From contig NZ_CP019609.1 of assembly GCF_001998885.1 (NCBI RefSeq), forward strand, positions 1,848,001 through 1,912,000: a DNA stretch of 64,000 nucleotides, in the 5' to 3' direction. Positions 1-9,474 of this stretch are shown one piece after another. The DNA is from Vagococcus penaei. GTDB lineage: Bacteria > Bacillota > Bacilli > Lactobacillales > Vagococcaceae. A program made the position numbers and the translations under genes. The stretch's first letter is position 1. Each line of letters begins with the position of its first letter. Under the pieces are notes generated by a model. That model saw only the letters and a list, made by a program, of their open reading frames with translations, had not been told where the DNA came from and made no database searches.

Positions 1-599
1 AGAATCGTAAAGAGTTGAAGAAAGTACCACGCTTAGGGCCGAAAGCTTATGAACAAGCAGTTGGTTTCTTACGTATCCCTAATGGCGATTTAATTCTTGA
101 TAATACTGGAATTCATCCGGAAAGTTATCAGTTAGTCAATCAGTTGTTAGAAAGTTTATCGATTGCTCTTGAGACGATTAATTCAACTGAAGCACATCAA
201 GCATTGGCTGAAAGTTCAATTGAGACACTAAGCCAACAGTTAGAAATTGGTAAAGAAACTTTAACTGATATTATAGCTAGTTTACTGCAACCTGGTCGTG
301 ACATGCGTGAAGATACTGCCAAGCCGTTATTACGTCAAGATATTTTAAGTATGGAAGATTTAAAAGTTGGGATGGAACTAAGAGGAACAGTTCGGAATGT
401 CGTTGATTTTGGTGCTTTCGTTGATATTGGTGTGAAACAGGATGGACTAGTCCATATCTCTAAGTTGAGTACTAAATTTATTAAACACCCAACGGATGCA
501 GTGGCAGTTGGCGACATTGTCACAGTTTGGGTTGAAGATGTGAATTTAACTAAACAACGTATTTCATTAACAATGATTGAACCTGCTCAAAAGAAATAA
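1..599 (+). CDS. tex: Tex-like S1 RNA-binding protein, C-terminal part (5' truncated)
   Basis: This is the end of a Tex/YdcI-type protein, a nucleic-acid-binding factor of the transcription machinery. The reading frame is open from the first bases of the window, so the TTG at 15 is an internal codon and the true start lies upstream. The segment RLGPKAYEQAVGFLRI fits the helix-hairpin-helix region of Tex. It is followed by a C-terminal S1 domain (LKVGMELRGTVRNVVDFGAFVDIG ... DGLVHISKLS). A SprT-like gene follows 14 nt downstream, the same order as ydcI and ydcK in Bacillus. The family assignment is firm; the cellular role is known only from homologues. Confidence 0.9.
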   Translation, partial: NRKELKKVPRLGPKAYEQAVGFLRIPNGDLILDNTGIHPESYQLVNQLLESLSIALETINSTEAHQALAESSIETLSQQLEIGKETLTDIIASLLQPGRDMREDTAKPLLRQDILSMEDLKVGMELRGTVRNVVDFGAFVDIGVKQDGLVHISKLSTKFIKHPTDAVAVGDIVTVWVEDVNLTKQRISLTMIEPAQKK

Positions 600-613
600 A
601 AAGAGGTGATTAG

Positions 614-1063
614 ATGGCACTGTTGACAACAGAAGAATTACAAAAGCTAGTTGAAGAAACGTCACTAGAATATTTTCACCAGCCATTTAAGCACCAAGCA
701 GTATTTAATTCACGATTAAAAACAACTGGTGGTCGGTATCATTTAACCGATCACCACTTGGATTTTAATCCAAAAGTCTATGAAAAATATGGCTTATCTG
801 AATTGATTGGTGTGATTAAGCATGAATTATGTCATTATCACTTGCATTTAGCAGGTAAGGGGTATCAACATCGTGATACTGACTTTAGAAAACTATTAAA
901 ACAAACGGGTAGTCCGCGATTTGTCAAATCACTAGTTAATGAATCGGAACAAAAAATTTATGTGTATTCTTGCCAAAAATGTGCTAAAATAATTAAACGT
1001 AGACGTCGCGTTAATGTAAAAAAATACGGCTGTTTATGTGGTGGTAGATTGAAACTAATATAA
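614..1063 (+). CDS. SprT-like zinc metalloprotease-family protein
   Basis: A 149-residue SprT/YdcK-family protein. The zinc-protease signature HELCHYHLH lies at about residues 68-76 and a C-terminal zinc-ribbon-like segment has paired cysteines (CQKC and CLCGG). The length is normal for the bacterial family. The start ATG is preceded by AAGAGGTGAT at good spacing and the gene lies directly behind the Tex-like gene, so the two are probably cotranscribed. Eukaryotic SprT proteins cleave DNA-protein crosslinks. The substrate of the bacterial family members is not established. Confidence 0.88.
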   Translation: MALLTTEELQKLVEETSLEYFHQPFKHQAVFNSRLKTTGGRYHLTDHHLDFNPKVYEKYGLSELIGVIKHELCHYHLHLAGKGYQHRDTDFRKLLKQTGSPRFVKSLVNESEQKIYVYSCQKCAKIIKRRRRVNVKKYGCLCGGRLKLI

Positions 1064-1067
1064 TATA

Positions 1068-1150
1068 GCGGTCATGGCGGAATGGTAGACGCGCTAGCTT
1101 GAGGGGCTAGTGGGAGCAATCCCGTGGAAGTTCGAGTCTTCTTGGCCGTA
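1068..1150 (+). tRNA. tRNA-Leu (anticodon GAG)
   Basis: An 83-nt class II tRNA can be folded by eye. The acceptor stem GCGGTCA pairs with TGGCCGT (two G-U pairs), with discriminator A at 1150. The anticodon stem CTAGC/GCTAG encloses the loop TTGAGGG, giving anticodon GAG at 1101-1103. A long variable arm (GGGAGCAATCCC) and the T arm with GTTCGAGTC follow. The terminal CCA is not encoded. It reads CUU/CUC leucine codons. Confidence 0.95.
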
Positions 1151-1198
1151 TTCTCGATTATCAAATAGGTTGAAATCAATACGTTTGGGGGGAACGAT

Positions 1199-2293
1199 TT
1201 GAAGAGACTAATAAAATGTTCATTTAACCAAGTTAATTTAACTAGAAAAAAGGTAGTTATTGGGCTACTAGTTCTTTTTAGTGTGATATTGGGCTCTCAT
1301 TTAATTACCAAAAATCAGTCGCGTGTTGATGCTGTAGATGATGGTTTTAATTCAGAACAGATTAATCAGTTAATCGATGCTGCCCATTTGAAAGGGAGTT
1401 TGTTATTAATTAAAGATAAAAAAGTCATTTATACAAATAGCTATGGTTATGCTGATGAAGATAAAAAGCAAAAAAATACACCAGATACACTTTATCCAAT
1501 GGCATCGATTCAAAAAAGAATGACTGCATTAATGATTGGTCAACTGATTGGTGAAGGGAAACTGAATTATGATGATGTTTTAGCTGATTTTTACCCAATG
1601 ATTCCTCATGCTGATCAAGTGACGGTCCGTGAGTTGTTAGATCATCGGTCAGGTTATATGATGCCAGAAGTCCCAGCTACGGAAGTGTTAATGACTGAAG
1701 AAGCCCAATTAAATAATGTAATTGCTAATACAACATATAGCGATCGGCACAATTATGCTTATTCTAACGGTAATTATGCATATTTAGCAGCAATTGTTAG
1801 TAAACTAGATAATCAAACCTACGAGGAAAGTCTGAAGAAGAGAGTGTTAGAACCTTTAAAAATGGAAAATACTTATTTTTGGAATGACTTACCAAAAAAT
1901 CAATTAGTCGCGAAAGAATATAAATATCAAGAAGCCGATTACGGGACGGAAAACTTAGTTTACTCAAAAGAATTGATGAGCACACTACTTGGAGCTGGTA
2001 ATCTTTACACGACAGTGAATGATTTGGCCCGTTATGAATTGGCTTTAGAAGAAGGCGTTATTCTTAGTCAAAAAGCGCAAGATGAACTGTTTCAACGAAA
2101 TGGTTTGTGGGCATCGCGAATGAAAGGTATTTCTGGAAATATTTCGTCTGATATTTTAGGATTAGGTGGATACAATAGTCTGATTTATGGCGATGAAGGG
2201 AATGAAGCAGTCATTATTTGGTTGTCTAATCAAATGCCAATGACTAGTCGTGATGGTTTAATCCAAGATATTTACGGTGAGTTAAAAAAATAA
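1199..2293 (+). CDS. Membrane-anchored serine hydrolase (class C beta-lactamase / penicillin-binding-like)
   Basis: A 364-residue protein with an N-terminal signal anchor (hydrophobic residues about 19-35) followed by an extracellular beta-lactamase-fold domain. The nucleophile motif SIQK (S103-K106) and the YSN motif (Y188-N190) are present. The third motif, usually HxG, appears as LGLGGYNS, so its histidine seems lost. TTG is the start, supported by GGGGGG seven nt upstream, and no better start is seen. Family members are D-amino-acid peptidases or esterases; the substrate here is unknown. It stands alone with its own terminator. Confidence 0.8.
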   Translation: MKRLIKCSFNQVNLTRKKVVIGLLVLFSVILGSHLITKNQSRVDAVDDGFNSEQINQLIDAAHLKGSLLLIKDKKVIYTNSYGYADEDKKQKNTPDTLYPMASIQKRMTALMIGQLIGEGKLNYDDVLADFYPMIPHADQVTVRELLDHRSGYMMPEVPATEVLMTEEAQLNNVIANTTYSDRHNYAYSNGNYAYLAAIVSKLDNQTYEESLKKRVLEPLKMENTYFWNDLPKNQLVAKEYKYQEADYGTENLVYSKELMSTLLGAGNLYTTVNDLARYELALEEGVILSQKAQDELFQRNGLWASRMKGISGNISSDILGLGGYNSLIYGDEGNEAVIIWLSNQMPMTSRDGLIQDIYGELKK

Positions 2294-2333
2294 ACAGGGA
2301 AGCGTTCGTGACGTTTTCCTGTTTATTTTTTTT
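2292..2333 (+). terminator. Intrinsic terminator of the serine hydrolase gene
   Basis: A stem AAACAGGGAAGCG pairs with CGTTTTCCTGTTT around a small loop and is followed by a run of eight T after one A. Confidence 0.8.
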
Positions 2334-2348
2334 ACTAATTCCGTTAGA

Positions 2349-3040
2349 TTAAAGTCGATGCCATTTCTCTAAATGATAGAAACGAACGACTAAGACTGTT
2401 TCGATTAGGGCTAGTAGTAGGCACGCAGCTGCAGCTAATAATATGGCCTTGGACTCTAACTCAAGACTTTTATAAAGCCAAGCAGATGAAAATGCACCTA
2501 AAATAAAGGCGATTACCACTGATAAAAAATGAAAACAGCGTTCTAAATCCTTGCTTTCTCTTGTTTTCATATAATCATACAGTGCGGTGGTTAATCCTTT
2601 TAAATTACCAGTAGTAAATAAATTAGTGTAGGCGCGGCCTTGGATTTTGTCAAAAGTAATCCACTGGATAGCTGCCGTAAATGAGATGATAACTGTGACA
2701 AGTCCTGGCTGCTTATTTAAAAAGGGAAGACTAACGAGATAAAAAATTAGAGCTTCAAAATAGAGAATATAGAGCCTCCAGACAACGACTCCTTTTTTTC
2801 TAAAGAAATCAATCATAAATTTGGCAAGTATGATACCTAGACAAAAAAACAAAGTCGAAAGGATTTTTTTCCTACATTATGCCAATCACCATCGATAGCT
2901 TGACTTAAGGCAAGTACAATATTACCAGTTTGTGCTGAGGCAAAGGCATTGTAATGGATATAAGTATAACCATCTAAGGCACCACCAATAAATGTCAAAA
3001 ATAAGCCAACTAGGCGGTCTTCGTGAAAACTTTTTTGCAT
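2349..3040 (-). pseudogene. DUF1275 (YoaK-like) membrane protein, split by a -1 frameshift
   Basis: Two overlapping minus-strand frames together encode one protein of about 230 residues. The N-terminal part (2837-3040) begins MQKSFHEDRLVGLFLTFIGG and has the DUF1275 hallmark GGALDGYTYIHYNAFASAQTGN. The C-terminal part (2349-2852) continues with hydrophobic helices and the RAYTNLFTTGNLKGL segment typical of the family. The frames join at a run of seven A on the coding strand (plus-strand T run 2864-2870). One extra A would restore VGKKILSTLFFCLGIILAKF. The start ATG at 3040 has GAGGTG upstream. It may be a real mutation, a phase-variable or recoded site, or a sequencing error. Confidence 0.8.
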
Positions 3041-3196
3041 ATCTTATTTGCACCTCGATTAAAATGATTGTTACTATTTTAACATAAGCGATGAAAAAAG
3101 TATTGGCTTTCCAACGAATTAGCTAAAAGATATAGTAAATTATTGCTTAGAGTGAGATAAGACTAAAAACTAGGGAATAAATCCAACTCAGGTCCT

Positions 3197-3225
3197 ATGA
3201 CAGAAGCAATAATATTAGGCATAAT
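3197..3225 (+). promoter_or_regulatory. Candidate sigma-A promoter of liaXYZ
   Basis: ATGACA (3197-3202) and CATAAT (3220-3225) are separated by 17 bp and lie 68 nt before the liaX start. No other good match is seen in the 250-nt gap. In enterococci this operon is activated by the response regulator LiaR; I could not identify its box with confidence. Confidence 0.4.
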
Positions 3226-3292
3226 ATGTATATAGCAACGAGTTAATTAGTAGATGTTACTCATAGATAGAAAACTACAGGAGGAATTAAGT

Positions 3293-4780
3293 ATGCAAGA
3301 ACGTGAACGAATTTTAGAACTAGTCAAAAAAGGAATTATTACAACTGAAGAAGCTTTAGTTTTATTGGAAAATAGTGCTGTTGAAAAAGATGAAAAAATT
3401 GTTGTCGACGAAGCAGCATCAGTCAAAAAAGCACAGTTACATAATGAACCAACTGCTGAAGAGTCAGAAAAACTAGAACAAAAATATGAAGCGTTAGTTG
3501 AAGAAGTTAATTTATTGTCAGTTAAATTAGATCATAATGCGGAAGGTATCCAACGTATCCAACGTCAACTTCGTGAAAAAGAAGATGGTATTATGGTTAT
3601 TAATACTATGGAAGAATTGGATGAATTAACAGCGGAACATGCCGCTAATCGCTTAACTCTAGAAGCAGATATTAATGAATTAAAACGTGAACTAGCCGAT
3701 TTAGAGGAAGAAAAATCGATTTTATTGACTGAACTTAATCGAGTGAAGCAAGAACAAAAAACATTGAAAAAAGATGATTTCTTATCTCAATTTGATATTC
3801 CTGAAGATTGGAAGCAACAAACTAGCGAGGCATTTAATCAAGTGACTGATAAAGTGGGTACAGCTGGTAGTCAAATTGGGCAACTATTGAAGAAAACTCT
3901 CAAATCTGTTAATGATAATATTGATTGGAAAGATGTTAATGTTAAAGTTCCCGGACTGGTATCACAAAGCTTTAGCCACGAATTTGTTTACCCTAACAAC
4001 ACAGCAACAATTATTTCAGTTAAAGTAGCAAATGGGGATGTTATCTTTAAGACATGGGATCAACCTGATGTGAAAATTGAGTCTGATATTAAATTATATG
4101 GTAAAATGACTGGTGAATCAGCGTTAGAGTCTTTCTTAGAACGTAGCCATATTGATGTGACAGATGAAAAAATTGATTTTCAAGTGCCTAATAAACGCGT
4201 TAAAATTGATATGGTCGTTTATTTACCAGAAAGAACTTATGATTATATGTCAGTTAAAATGCTAAATGGCGACATTCATTTAGAAAAATTAGAACTAACA
4301 GACGTTTATTTGAAAACGACTAATGGTGATATGACTGTACAAAATGTATCTGCTACAATGGTAGAAGTTGAAGGTGTGAATGGGGATGTTAATGCTAAAA
4401 ATAGTTTGATTGATTCATTAGTGGGTAATTTGATGAATGGTGATATTTCGATTAAGGGTGCTGTTTCAAATGTTGATGTGTCATTAATTAATGGTGATAT
4501 CAAATTAACGGCTATGACAGATTCGATTCATCATGTTGATATTAGTCTTGTTAATGGGACAATCAAAGTTGCCGTACCAGCTAGCGTAGGTTTAGACGCT
4601 TTGGTTAAAACAAACCTGGGTAGCATCAAAAACCGTTTAGAAAATATTGACATTATTAGAGAAAGTCGTGAAAAAACCAATCAAAAAGTTGAGTTTAGAC
4701 GTGAAGAATCTGAGAAAATAGCAACACTACGTCTAGCAACAACGACTGGTACAATTTATTTGAAAGATACTGAAAATTAA
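3293..4780 (+). CDS. liaX: LiaX-like DUF4097 surface protein (daptomycin/antimicrobial peptide response)
   Basis: A 495-residue protein. The ATG at 3293 is chosen because AGGAGGAAT precedes it and MQERERILELVKKGIITTEEAL is the usual N-terminus. An upstream in-frame ATG at 3254 has no ribosome binding site. The N-terminal third is highly charged and helical (coiled coil about residues 50-160). The C-terminal part is a DUF4097 beta-repeat region with a recurring NGD turn (ANGDVIF, LNGDIHL, TNGDMTV, VNGDVNA, MNGDISI, INGDIKL, VNGTIKV). In Enterococcus faecalis LiaX senses daptomycin and host peptides and regulates the LiaFSR response. Order and spacing with liaY and liaZ support the same role. 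No liaFSR genes are in the window. Confidence 0.87.
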   Translation: MQERERILELVKKGIITTEEALVLLENSAVEKDEKIVVDEAASVKKAQLHNEPTAEESEKLEQKYEALVEEVNLLSVKLDHNAEGIQRIQRQLREKEDGIMVINTMEELDELTAEHAANRLTLEADINELKRELADLEEEKSILLTELNRVKQEQKTLKKDDFLSQFDIPEDWKQQTSEAFNQVTDKVGTAGSQIGQLLKKTLKSVNDNIDWKDVNVKVPGLVSQSFSHEFVYPNNTATIISVKVANGDVIFKTWDQPDVKIESDIKLYGKMTGESALESFLERSHIDVTDEKIDFQVPNKRVKIDMVVYLPERTYDYMSVKMLNGDIHLEKLELTDVYLKTTNGDMTVQNVSATMVEVEGVNGDVNAKNSLIDSLVGNLMNGDISIKGAVSNVDVSLINGDIKLTAMTDSIHHVDISLVNGTIKVAVPASVGLDALVKTNLGSIKNRLENIDIIRESREKTNQKVEFRREESEKIATLRLATTTGTIYLKDTEN

Positions 4781-4811
4781 TTAAGTTAAAACAAAACAGG
4801 AGGAAACTACA

Positions 4812-5099
4812 ATGAAAAAACGTTTAACAAAATCAAAAGATAATGTCGTCATATCAGGTGTTTTAGGAGGAATTGCTGAGTATTTTGGGATTGATGCAAC
4901 GATTGTCCGTATTATCTTTGTTGTATTGACATTCGGTTCAGCTTTTGCTGGATTACCAGTATATATCATTATGGCTTTGATTATGCCATCAGCTTCGACA
5001 AACACCTATAAAGGACCTTACAACCGTCACTATAGTGAGTCACAGCGCCCACGAAAAGAAGCAAAAAAGTCTGATGATGACGATTGGAGTGATTTTTAA
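4812..5099 (+). CDS. liaY: LiaY-like PspC-domain membrane protein
   Basis: A 95-residue protein. The PspC domain starts at residue 2 (KKRLTKSKDNVVISGVLGGIAEYFGIDATIVRI), continues into one hydrophobic helix (IIFVVLTFGSAFAGLPVYIIMALIMP), and ends in a charged tail rich in Arg, Lys and Asp. AGGAGGAAA precedes the ATG. It overlaps the next gene by one base (TAATG), so the two are translationally coupled. PspC proteins take part in membrane-stress signalling. In E. faecalis LiaY links LiaX to membrane remodelling. Confidence 0.88.
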   Translation: MKKRLTKSKDNVVISGVLGGIAEYFGIDATIVRIIFVVLTFGSAFAGLPVYIIMALIMPSASTNTYKGPYNRHYSESQRPRKEAKKSDDDDWSDF

Positions 5100-5458
5100 T
5101 GACTTACTTGCAACGCCTGGTGGTAAATACACTGGCGTTCATCTCTTTATCGGTTCTTTTTCCAACTAAGATTTATGTGAGCAGTTTTTTTATTGCCGTT
5201 GTTGCTAGTTTTGTTTTAACATTATTAAATACCATTATCAGGCCGATTTTGCATATTTTATCACTGCCAATCACATTTATTACATTTGGATTATTTAGTT
5301 TTGTAATTAATGCGGCAATGTTACAAATGACGTCAGCAATTGTTGGTGAAACCAATTTTGCTTTTTCAAGTTTTGGTTCAGCCATTTTAATCTCAATTAT
5401 TATGTCGATTATCAATGCGATTGTTGCTAATCATTTCGCTAGCAAGTATGTCAAATAG
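5099..5458 (+). CDS. liaZ: LiaZ-like phage-holin-family (YvlD) membrane protein
   Basis: A 119-residue, almost entirely hydrophobic protein with four predicted membrane segments. Conserved segments include NTIIRPILHILSLPITFITFGLFSFVINAAML, typical of the YvlD / phage holin family 4 superfamily (PF04020). It is the last gene of the liaXYZ operon and is followed by an intrinsic terminator. Despite the family name there is no phage context. The molecular function is not known; the operon position indicates a role in the cell-envelope stress response. Confidence 0.87.
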   Translation: MTYLQRLVVNTLAFISLSVLFPTKIYVSSFFIAVVASFVLTLLNTIIRPILHILSLPITFITFGLFSFVINAAMLQMTSAIVGETNFAFSSFGSAILISIIMSIINAIVANHFASKYVK

Positions 5459-5470
5459 GTTTTAGTTATA

Positions 5471-5519
5471 AGCTATAAATTTGTGAACGAATATTAGTTC
5501 ACTGATTTATAGCTTTTTT
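5471..5519 (+). terminator. Intrinsic terminator of liaXYZ
   Basis: AGCTATAAAT at 5471 pairs with ATTTATAGCT near 5505-5514. An inner GTGAAC/GTTCAC stem and a T run complete the structure. Confidence 0.8.
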
Positions 5520-5622
5520 CATTAGCGTAAGTAACAGAAAACTAGTATCACAGTATATAAAATGATAAAATGAACTAGGTTGTAACGAAAATGATAATTA
5601 TAGGATAAGGGCGTGATAAGCC

Positions 5623-6579
5623 ATGACAGTGGTAAGTATTAAAGATATTGTTAATCAACTGCAATTAAACGTCTATTCAGGAGAAAACTTTTTAGATAAT
5701 ACAGTTGACTCAAGCGAAATTTCAAGACCTGGATTAGAGTTAACTGGTTACTTTAACTATTATCCACATGACCGTATTCAATTACTTGGTCGTAAAGAAG
5801 TAACGTTTATTGAAAAAATGACAGATGAAGAAAAACAAATTATATTTAAGAGTTTATGCAAGGGAAATGTTCCGTGTTTTGTTATAGCAAGAGGCTATAA
5901 ACCACCCAAAGAGTTAGTCGATATAGCAACAAGCCAAAAAATTCCAATTTTAGATTCGACTATTTCAACGTCACGTTTATCTGGAATGATGTCTAACTTC
6001 TTAGAAGACCAACTTGCAGAGCGGACATCAATCCACGGTGTGTTGGTTGAGGTATACGGATTGGGTGTTTTAATTCAAGGGTCTAGTGGTATTGGTAAAA
6101 GCGAAACCGGTTTGGAACTAATTAAAAAAGGGCATCGTTTGATTGCGGATGACCGTGTTGATATTTACCAACAAGATGATCAAACAGTTGTTGGTGAAGC
6201 ACCTAAGATTTTAGAACATTTGATGGAAATCCGTGGTGTTGGGATTATTGACGTCATGAATTTATTTGGTGTAAGTTCGGTTCGTCATCATACGCAAATT
6301 TCTCTGGTAGTCAACTTGATGGAATGGACGCAGGATAATAATTTTGATCGTCTTGGTAGTGCACCAGAATCAATTTTACTTGCTAATGTCCCAGTCCCTA
6401 AAATTAATATTCCGGTCTCAACTGGGCGTAATGTTGCTATTATTATTGAAGTGGCAGCAATGAATTTTAGAGCACGGACGCTAGGCTATGACGCAACGAA
6501 GAAATTTGAAGATAATTTGGCACAATTAATTGAATTTAATTCGGATAAATCTGCCCAAGACAAGGGAGGTCATTCGTAA
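5623..6579 (+). CDS. hprK: HPr kinase/phosphorylase
   Basis: A 318-residue HprK. It phosphorylates and dephosphorylates Ser46 of HPr and so controls carbon catabolite repression and PTS sugar uptake. The N-terminal domain is complete. The C-terminal kinase domain carries the P-loop GSSGIGKSE (about residues 152-160) and the HprK signature segment EIRGVGIIDVMNLFGVSSVR. The length is that of the family. It is the first gene of an hprK-lgt-gpsA-galU run found in many Lactobacillales; lgt follows after 2 nt. Confidence 0.97.
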   Translation: MTVVSIKDIVNQLQLNVYSGENFLDNTVDSSEISRPGLELTGYFNYYPHDRIQLLGRKEVTFIEKMTDEEKQIIFKSLCKGNVPCFVIARGYKPPKELVDIATSQKIPILDSTISTSRLSGMMSNFLEDQLAERTSIHGVLVEVYGLGVLIQGSSGIGKSETGLELIKKGHRLIADDRVDIYQQDDQTVVGEAPKILEHLMEIRGVGIIDVMNLFGVSSVRHHTQISLVVNLMEWTQDNNFDRLGSAPESILLANVPVPKINIPVSTGRNVAIIIEVAAMNFRARTLGYDATKKFEDNLAQLIEFNSDKSAQDKGGHS

Positions 6580-6581
6580 AT

Positions 6582-7406
6582 ATGATCGCAGAAATTAACC
6601 CAACGGCTTTTGAAGTGTTTGGGATTGGTATTCAATGGTACGCGATTATCATTGTTACAGGAATTATTATTGCTGGATGGCTAGCAAGTCGAGAAGCAGT
6701 CCGTGTCGGTATGAAATCAGATGATGTGATTGATTTATTGTTATGGGCATTACCAATTTCAATTATTGGCGCGAGAGCTTATTATGTTATCTTCGAATGG
6801 GAATATTATGCACAACACCCAAGTCAAATTTTAGCGATTCGTAATGGTGGTCTTGCCATCTATGGTGGTTTAATTGCCGGTGGTCTGGTCGTTTATTTCT
6901 TTACTCAGCATCGTTTTATTTCAACTTGGAAGTTTTTAGATGTTGCGACACCAAGTGTTATCTTAGCGCAAGCGATTGGGCGTTGGGGAAATTTTATGAA
7001 TCATGAGGCTTATGGTGGAGTAACAACAGAGGGTTTTTTACATAGTTTGCATTTACCGAAGTTTATTATTGATAACATGTATATTGATGGAGCTTATCGC
7101 CAACCGACTTTTTTATATGAGAGTTCATGGAATTTGCTCGGTTTTATCGTCATCATTTTATTAAGACGCAAACCAAACTTCTTTAGAGAAGGTGAGATTG
7201 CTTTAACTTATGTCATTTGGTATTCATTTGGTCGTTTCTTTATTGAACAAATGCGAACAGATAGCTTATTTGCTTTTGGACTATTTCGTGTATCTGCAGT
7301 GCTATCGGGTATTTTATTTATTGGTGCGATTGCTTTATTGGTTTATCGTCGTCTTAAAGTTCACCCACCAGTTTATCAACGAACTCAAAAGGTTAAAAAA
7401 GACTAA
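6582..7406 (+). CDS. lgt: Phosphatidylglycerol-prolipoprotein diacylglyceryl transferase
   Basis: A 274-residue integral membrane enzyme. It transfers diacylglycerol from phosphatidylglycerol to the lipobox cysteine of prolipoproteins, the first step of lipoprotein maturation. The motifs RNGGLAIYGGLIAGG and the Lgt signature GRWGNFMNHEAYGG are present, and about seven hydrophobic segments are seen. GGGAGG precedes the ATG inside the end of hprK, consistent with tight coupling. MetQ in this window, with a lipobox, is one expected client. Confidence 0.97.
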   Translation: MIAEINPTAFEVFGIGIQWYAIIIVTGIIIAGWLASREAVRVGMKSDDVIDLLLWALPISIIGARAYYVIFEWEYYAQHPSQILAIRNGGLAIYGGLIAGGLVVYFFTQHRFISTWKFLDVATPSVILAQAIGRWGNFMNHEAYGGVTTEGFLHSLHLPKFIIDNMYIDGAYRQPTFLYESSWNLLGFIVIILLRRKPNFFREGEIALTYVIWYSFGRFFIEQMRTDSLFAFGLFRVSAVLSGILFIGAIALLVYRRLKVHPPVYQRTQKVKKD

Positions 7407-7463
7407 CTGTTATGTTATACTAAATAGGATAAGTTTGAAGAATAATAAGGAGATAATAACTAT

Positions 7464-8489
7464 ATGAGACAAAAAGTCGCTGTATTAGGTGCTGGTTCTT
7501 GGGGAACAGCTCTAGCAATGGTTTTAGTTCAAAATGGACATGATGTAAGTATTTGGGGGCATCATTTAGACCAAATTACAGAAATAAATACGGAGCATAC
7601 TAATAAACGCTATTTACCAGAAATTAAATTGCCCGTTGAGTTAAAAGCTGTACCAACGATTGCTGAGTGTGTAGCAGAAGCTGATGCTGTTTTGTTTGTT
7701 GTACCGACAAAAGCAATGCGTGAAGTAGCTAAACAATTTGTTGAGGTATGCGACAATCAGCCAGTTATTATTCATGCAAGTAAAGGACTGGAACAAAAAA
7801 CACACAAACGAATTTCTGATGTTTTAGCTGAAGAAATTCCAGAGGCTATGCGAAAAGATATTGTGGTTTTATCTGGGCCAAGTCATGCTGAAGAAGTCGC
7901 AGTTGGTGATGTGACAACTATTACAGCAGCGTGTGAGAATTTAGAAAGTGCAAAATACGTTCAAATGCTGTTTTCTAACAGTTATTTTAGAGTTTACACT
8001 AACCAAGATGTTATCGGTGTTGAAATGGGCGCTGCGCTAAAAAATATTATCGCTTTAGGTTCAGGAGCGCTTCATGGACTTGGTTATGGAGATAATGCAC
8101 GTGCAGCCATTATGACACGAGGATTAGCTGAAATTAGTCGATTAGGGGTTGCTATGGGTGCAGACCCGTTAACTTTTATTGGTTTAAGTGGTGTCGGTGA
8201 TTTAGCCGTTACTTGCTCAAGTATTCATTCACGTAACTTTAGAGCGGGTTCATTATTGGGGCAAGGTCATAATTTAGAACAAGTTTTAGCGGAAATGGGC
8301 ATGATTGTTGAAGGAGTTTACACAACAAAAGCTGCGTACGAATTAGCTAAGGAACGTCAGGTCGACATGCCAATTACAGAAACTATTTATAAAGTCTTAT
8401 ATGAGAATGAAACTGTTGACAATGTCATTAAAGATATTATGTTACGGGACTATAAATCTGAGCAAGAATTTGAGAAGGGACTTGAGTGA
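7464..8489 (+). CDS. gpsA: NAD(P)H-dependent glycerol-3-phosphate dehydrogenase
   Basis: A 341-residue GpsA that reduces dihydroxyacetone phosphate to sn-glycerol 3-phosphate for phospholipid and teichoic acid synthesis. The N-terminal nucleotide-binding motif [10 protein letters not shown] (residues 8-17) and the C-terminal NAD-GPD segment [25 protein letters not shown] are present. AAGGAGA lies upstream of the ATG. The stop codon is immediately followed by the galU start. Confidence 0.96.
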   Translation: MRQKVAVLGAGSWGTALAMVLVQNGHDVSIWGHHLDQITEINTEHTNKRYLPEIKLPVELKAVPTIAECVAEADAVLFVVPTKAMREVAKQFVEVCDNQPVIIHASKGLEQKTHKRISDVLAEEIPEAMRKDIVVLSGPSHAEEVAVGDVTTITAACENLESAKYVQMLFSNSYFRVYTNQDVIGVEMGAALKNIIALGSGALHGLGYGDNARAAIMTRGLAEISRLGVAMGADPLTFIGLSGVGDLAVTCSSIHSRNFRAGSLLGQGHNLEQVLAEMGMIVEGVYTTKAAYELAKERQVDMPITETIYKVLYENETVDNVIKDIMLRDYKSEQEFEKGLE

Positions 8490-9425
8490 ATGTCGAAGAA
8501 AGTACGTAAAGCAGTAATACCTGCTGCAGGGTTAGGTACAAGATTTTTACCAGCAACAAAAGCGATGGCCAAAGAAATGTTACCAATTGTTGACAAGCCA
8601 ACGATTCAATTTATTGTTGAAGAGGCTAGAGCATCAGGAATTGAAGATATTCTAATTGTCACTGGAAAAGCGAAACGTCCAATTGAAGATCATTTTGATT
8701 CTAATTTAGAATTAGAGATGAATTTAAAGGAAAAGGGCAAAACTGATTTACTTCAATTAGTTGAGGAAACAACTGGTTTAAACTTACATTTTATTCGTCA
8801 ATCTCACCCTTTAGGTTTGGGACATGCTGTTTTACAAGCTAAATCATTCGTTGGCAATGAACCATTTGTTGTCATGCTTGGAGATGATTTAATGACAGAT
8901 GATGTTCCGTTGACTAAACAGTTAATTGATGATTACGATAAAACACACGCTTCAACCATTGCAGTGATGGAGGTACCAAAGGAAGATGTGAATAAATATG
9001 GTATCATCAATCCTGGAAAAGAGGTTGAACCAGAATTATACAATGTGATTAATTTTGTGGAAAAACCACCTGTTGATAAAGCACCAAGTAATATGGCAAT
9101 TATTGGTCGTTATCTACTAACACCAGAGATTTTCGAGATTTTAGAAAATCAAACACCAGGAGCTGGTGGTGAAATCCAATTAACTGATGCTATTGATACA
9201 TTAAATAAAACCCAACGCGTCTTTGCGAAGAACTATAAGGGCACTCGTTATGATGTTGGGGATAAATTTGGCTTTATGAAGACAAGTATCGAGTATGGTC
9301 TAAAGCATCCACAAATTAAAGATGAGATGCGCGAATTAATTTTGGAATTAAGTGATAAAATCCGTGCGGAAGCACCACAAAAAGACGTATCCAAAAAAGA
9401 AAGTAACAAAAAAACTGAAAAATAA
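8490..9425 (+). CDS. galU: UTP-glucose-1-phosphate uridylyltransferase
   Basis: A 311-residue GalU that makes UDP-glucose for glycolipid anchors, cell-wall and capsule sugars. The nucleotidyltransferase motif [20 protein letters not shown] is at the N-terminus and the VEKP segment near residue 190. AAGGGA lies in the end of gpsA, no gap separates the genes, and a strong terminator follows. The C-terminus ends in a short Lys/Glu tail. GpsA and GalU both feed lipoteichoic-acid and glycolipid synthesis, so the grouping makes metabolic sense. Confidence 0.96.
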   Translation: MSKKVRKAVIPAAGLGTRFLPATKAMAKEMLPIVDKPTIQFIVEEARASGIEDILIVTGKAKRPIEDHFDSNLELEMNLKEKGKTDLLQLVEETTGLNLHFIRQSHPLGLGHAVLQAKSFVGNEPFVVMLGDDLMTDDVPLTKQLIDDYDKTHASTIAVMEVPKEDVNKYGIINPGKEVEPELYNVINFVEKPPVDKAPSNMAIIGRYLLTPEIFEILENQTPGAGGEIQLTDAIDTLNKTQRVFAKNYKGTRYDVGDKFGFMKTSIEYGLKHPQIKDEMRELILELSDKIRAEAPQKDVSKKESNKKTEK

Positions 9426-9456
9426 AAAAGAAGGAAATTTTTTTCCTTCTTTTTTT
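9424..9456 (+). terminator. Intrinsic terminator of the hprK-galU operon
   Basis: AAAAGAAGGAAA pairs with TTTCCTTCTTTT around a T-rich loop and ends in a T run. Confidence 0.85.
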
Positions 9457-9474
9457 CATGAGAAAGGTTAGATT

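Noticed and set aside
5098-5458. Holin of a prophage
   Set aside because: The YvlD/phage-holin-like name is only a family label; the neighbours are liaX and liaY and no phage genes are present.
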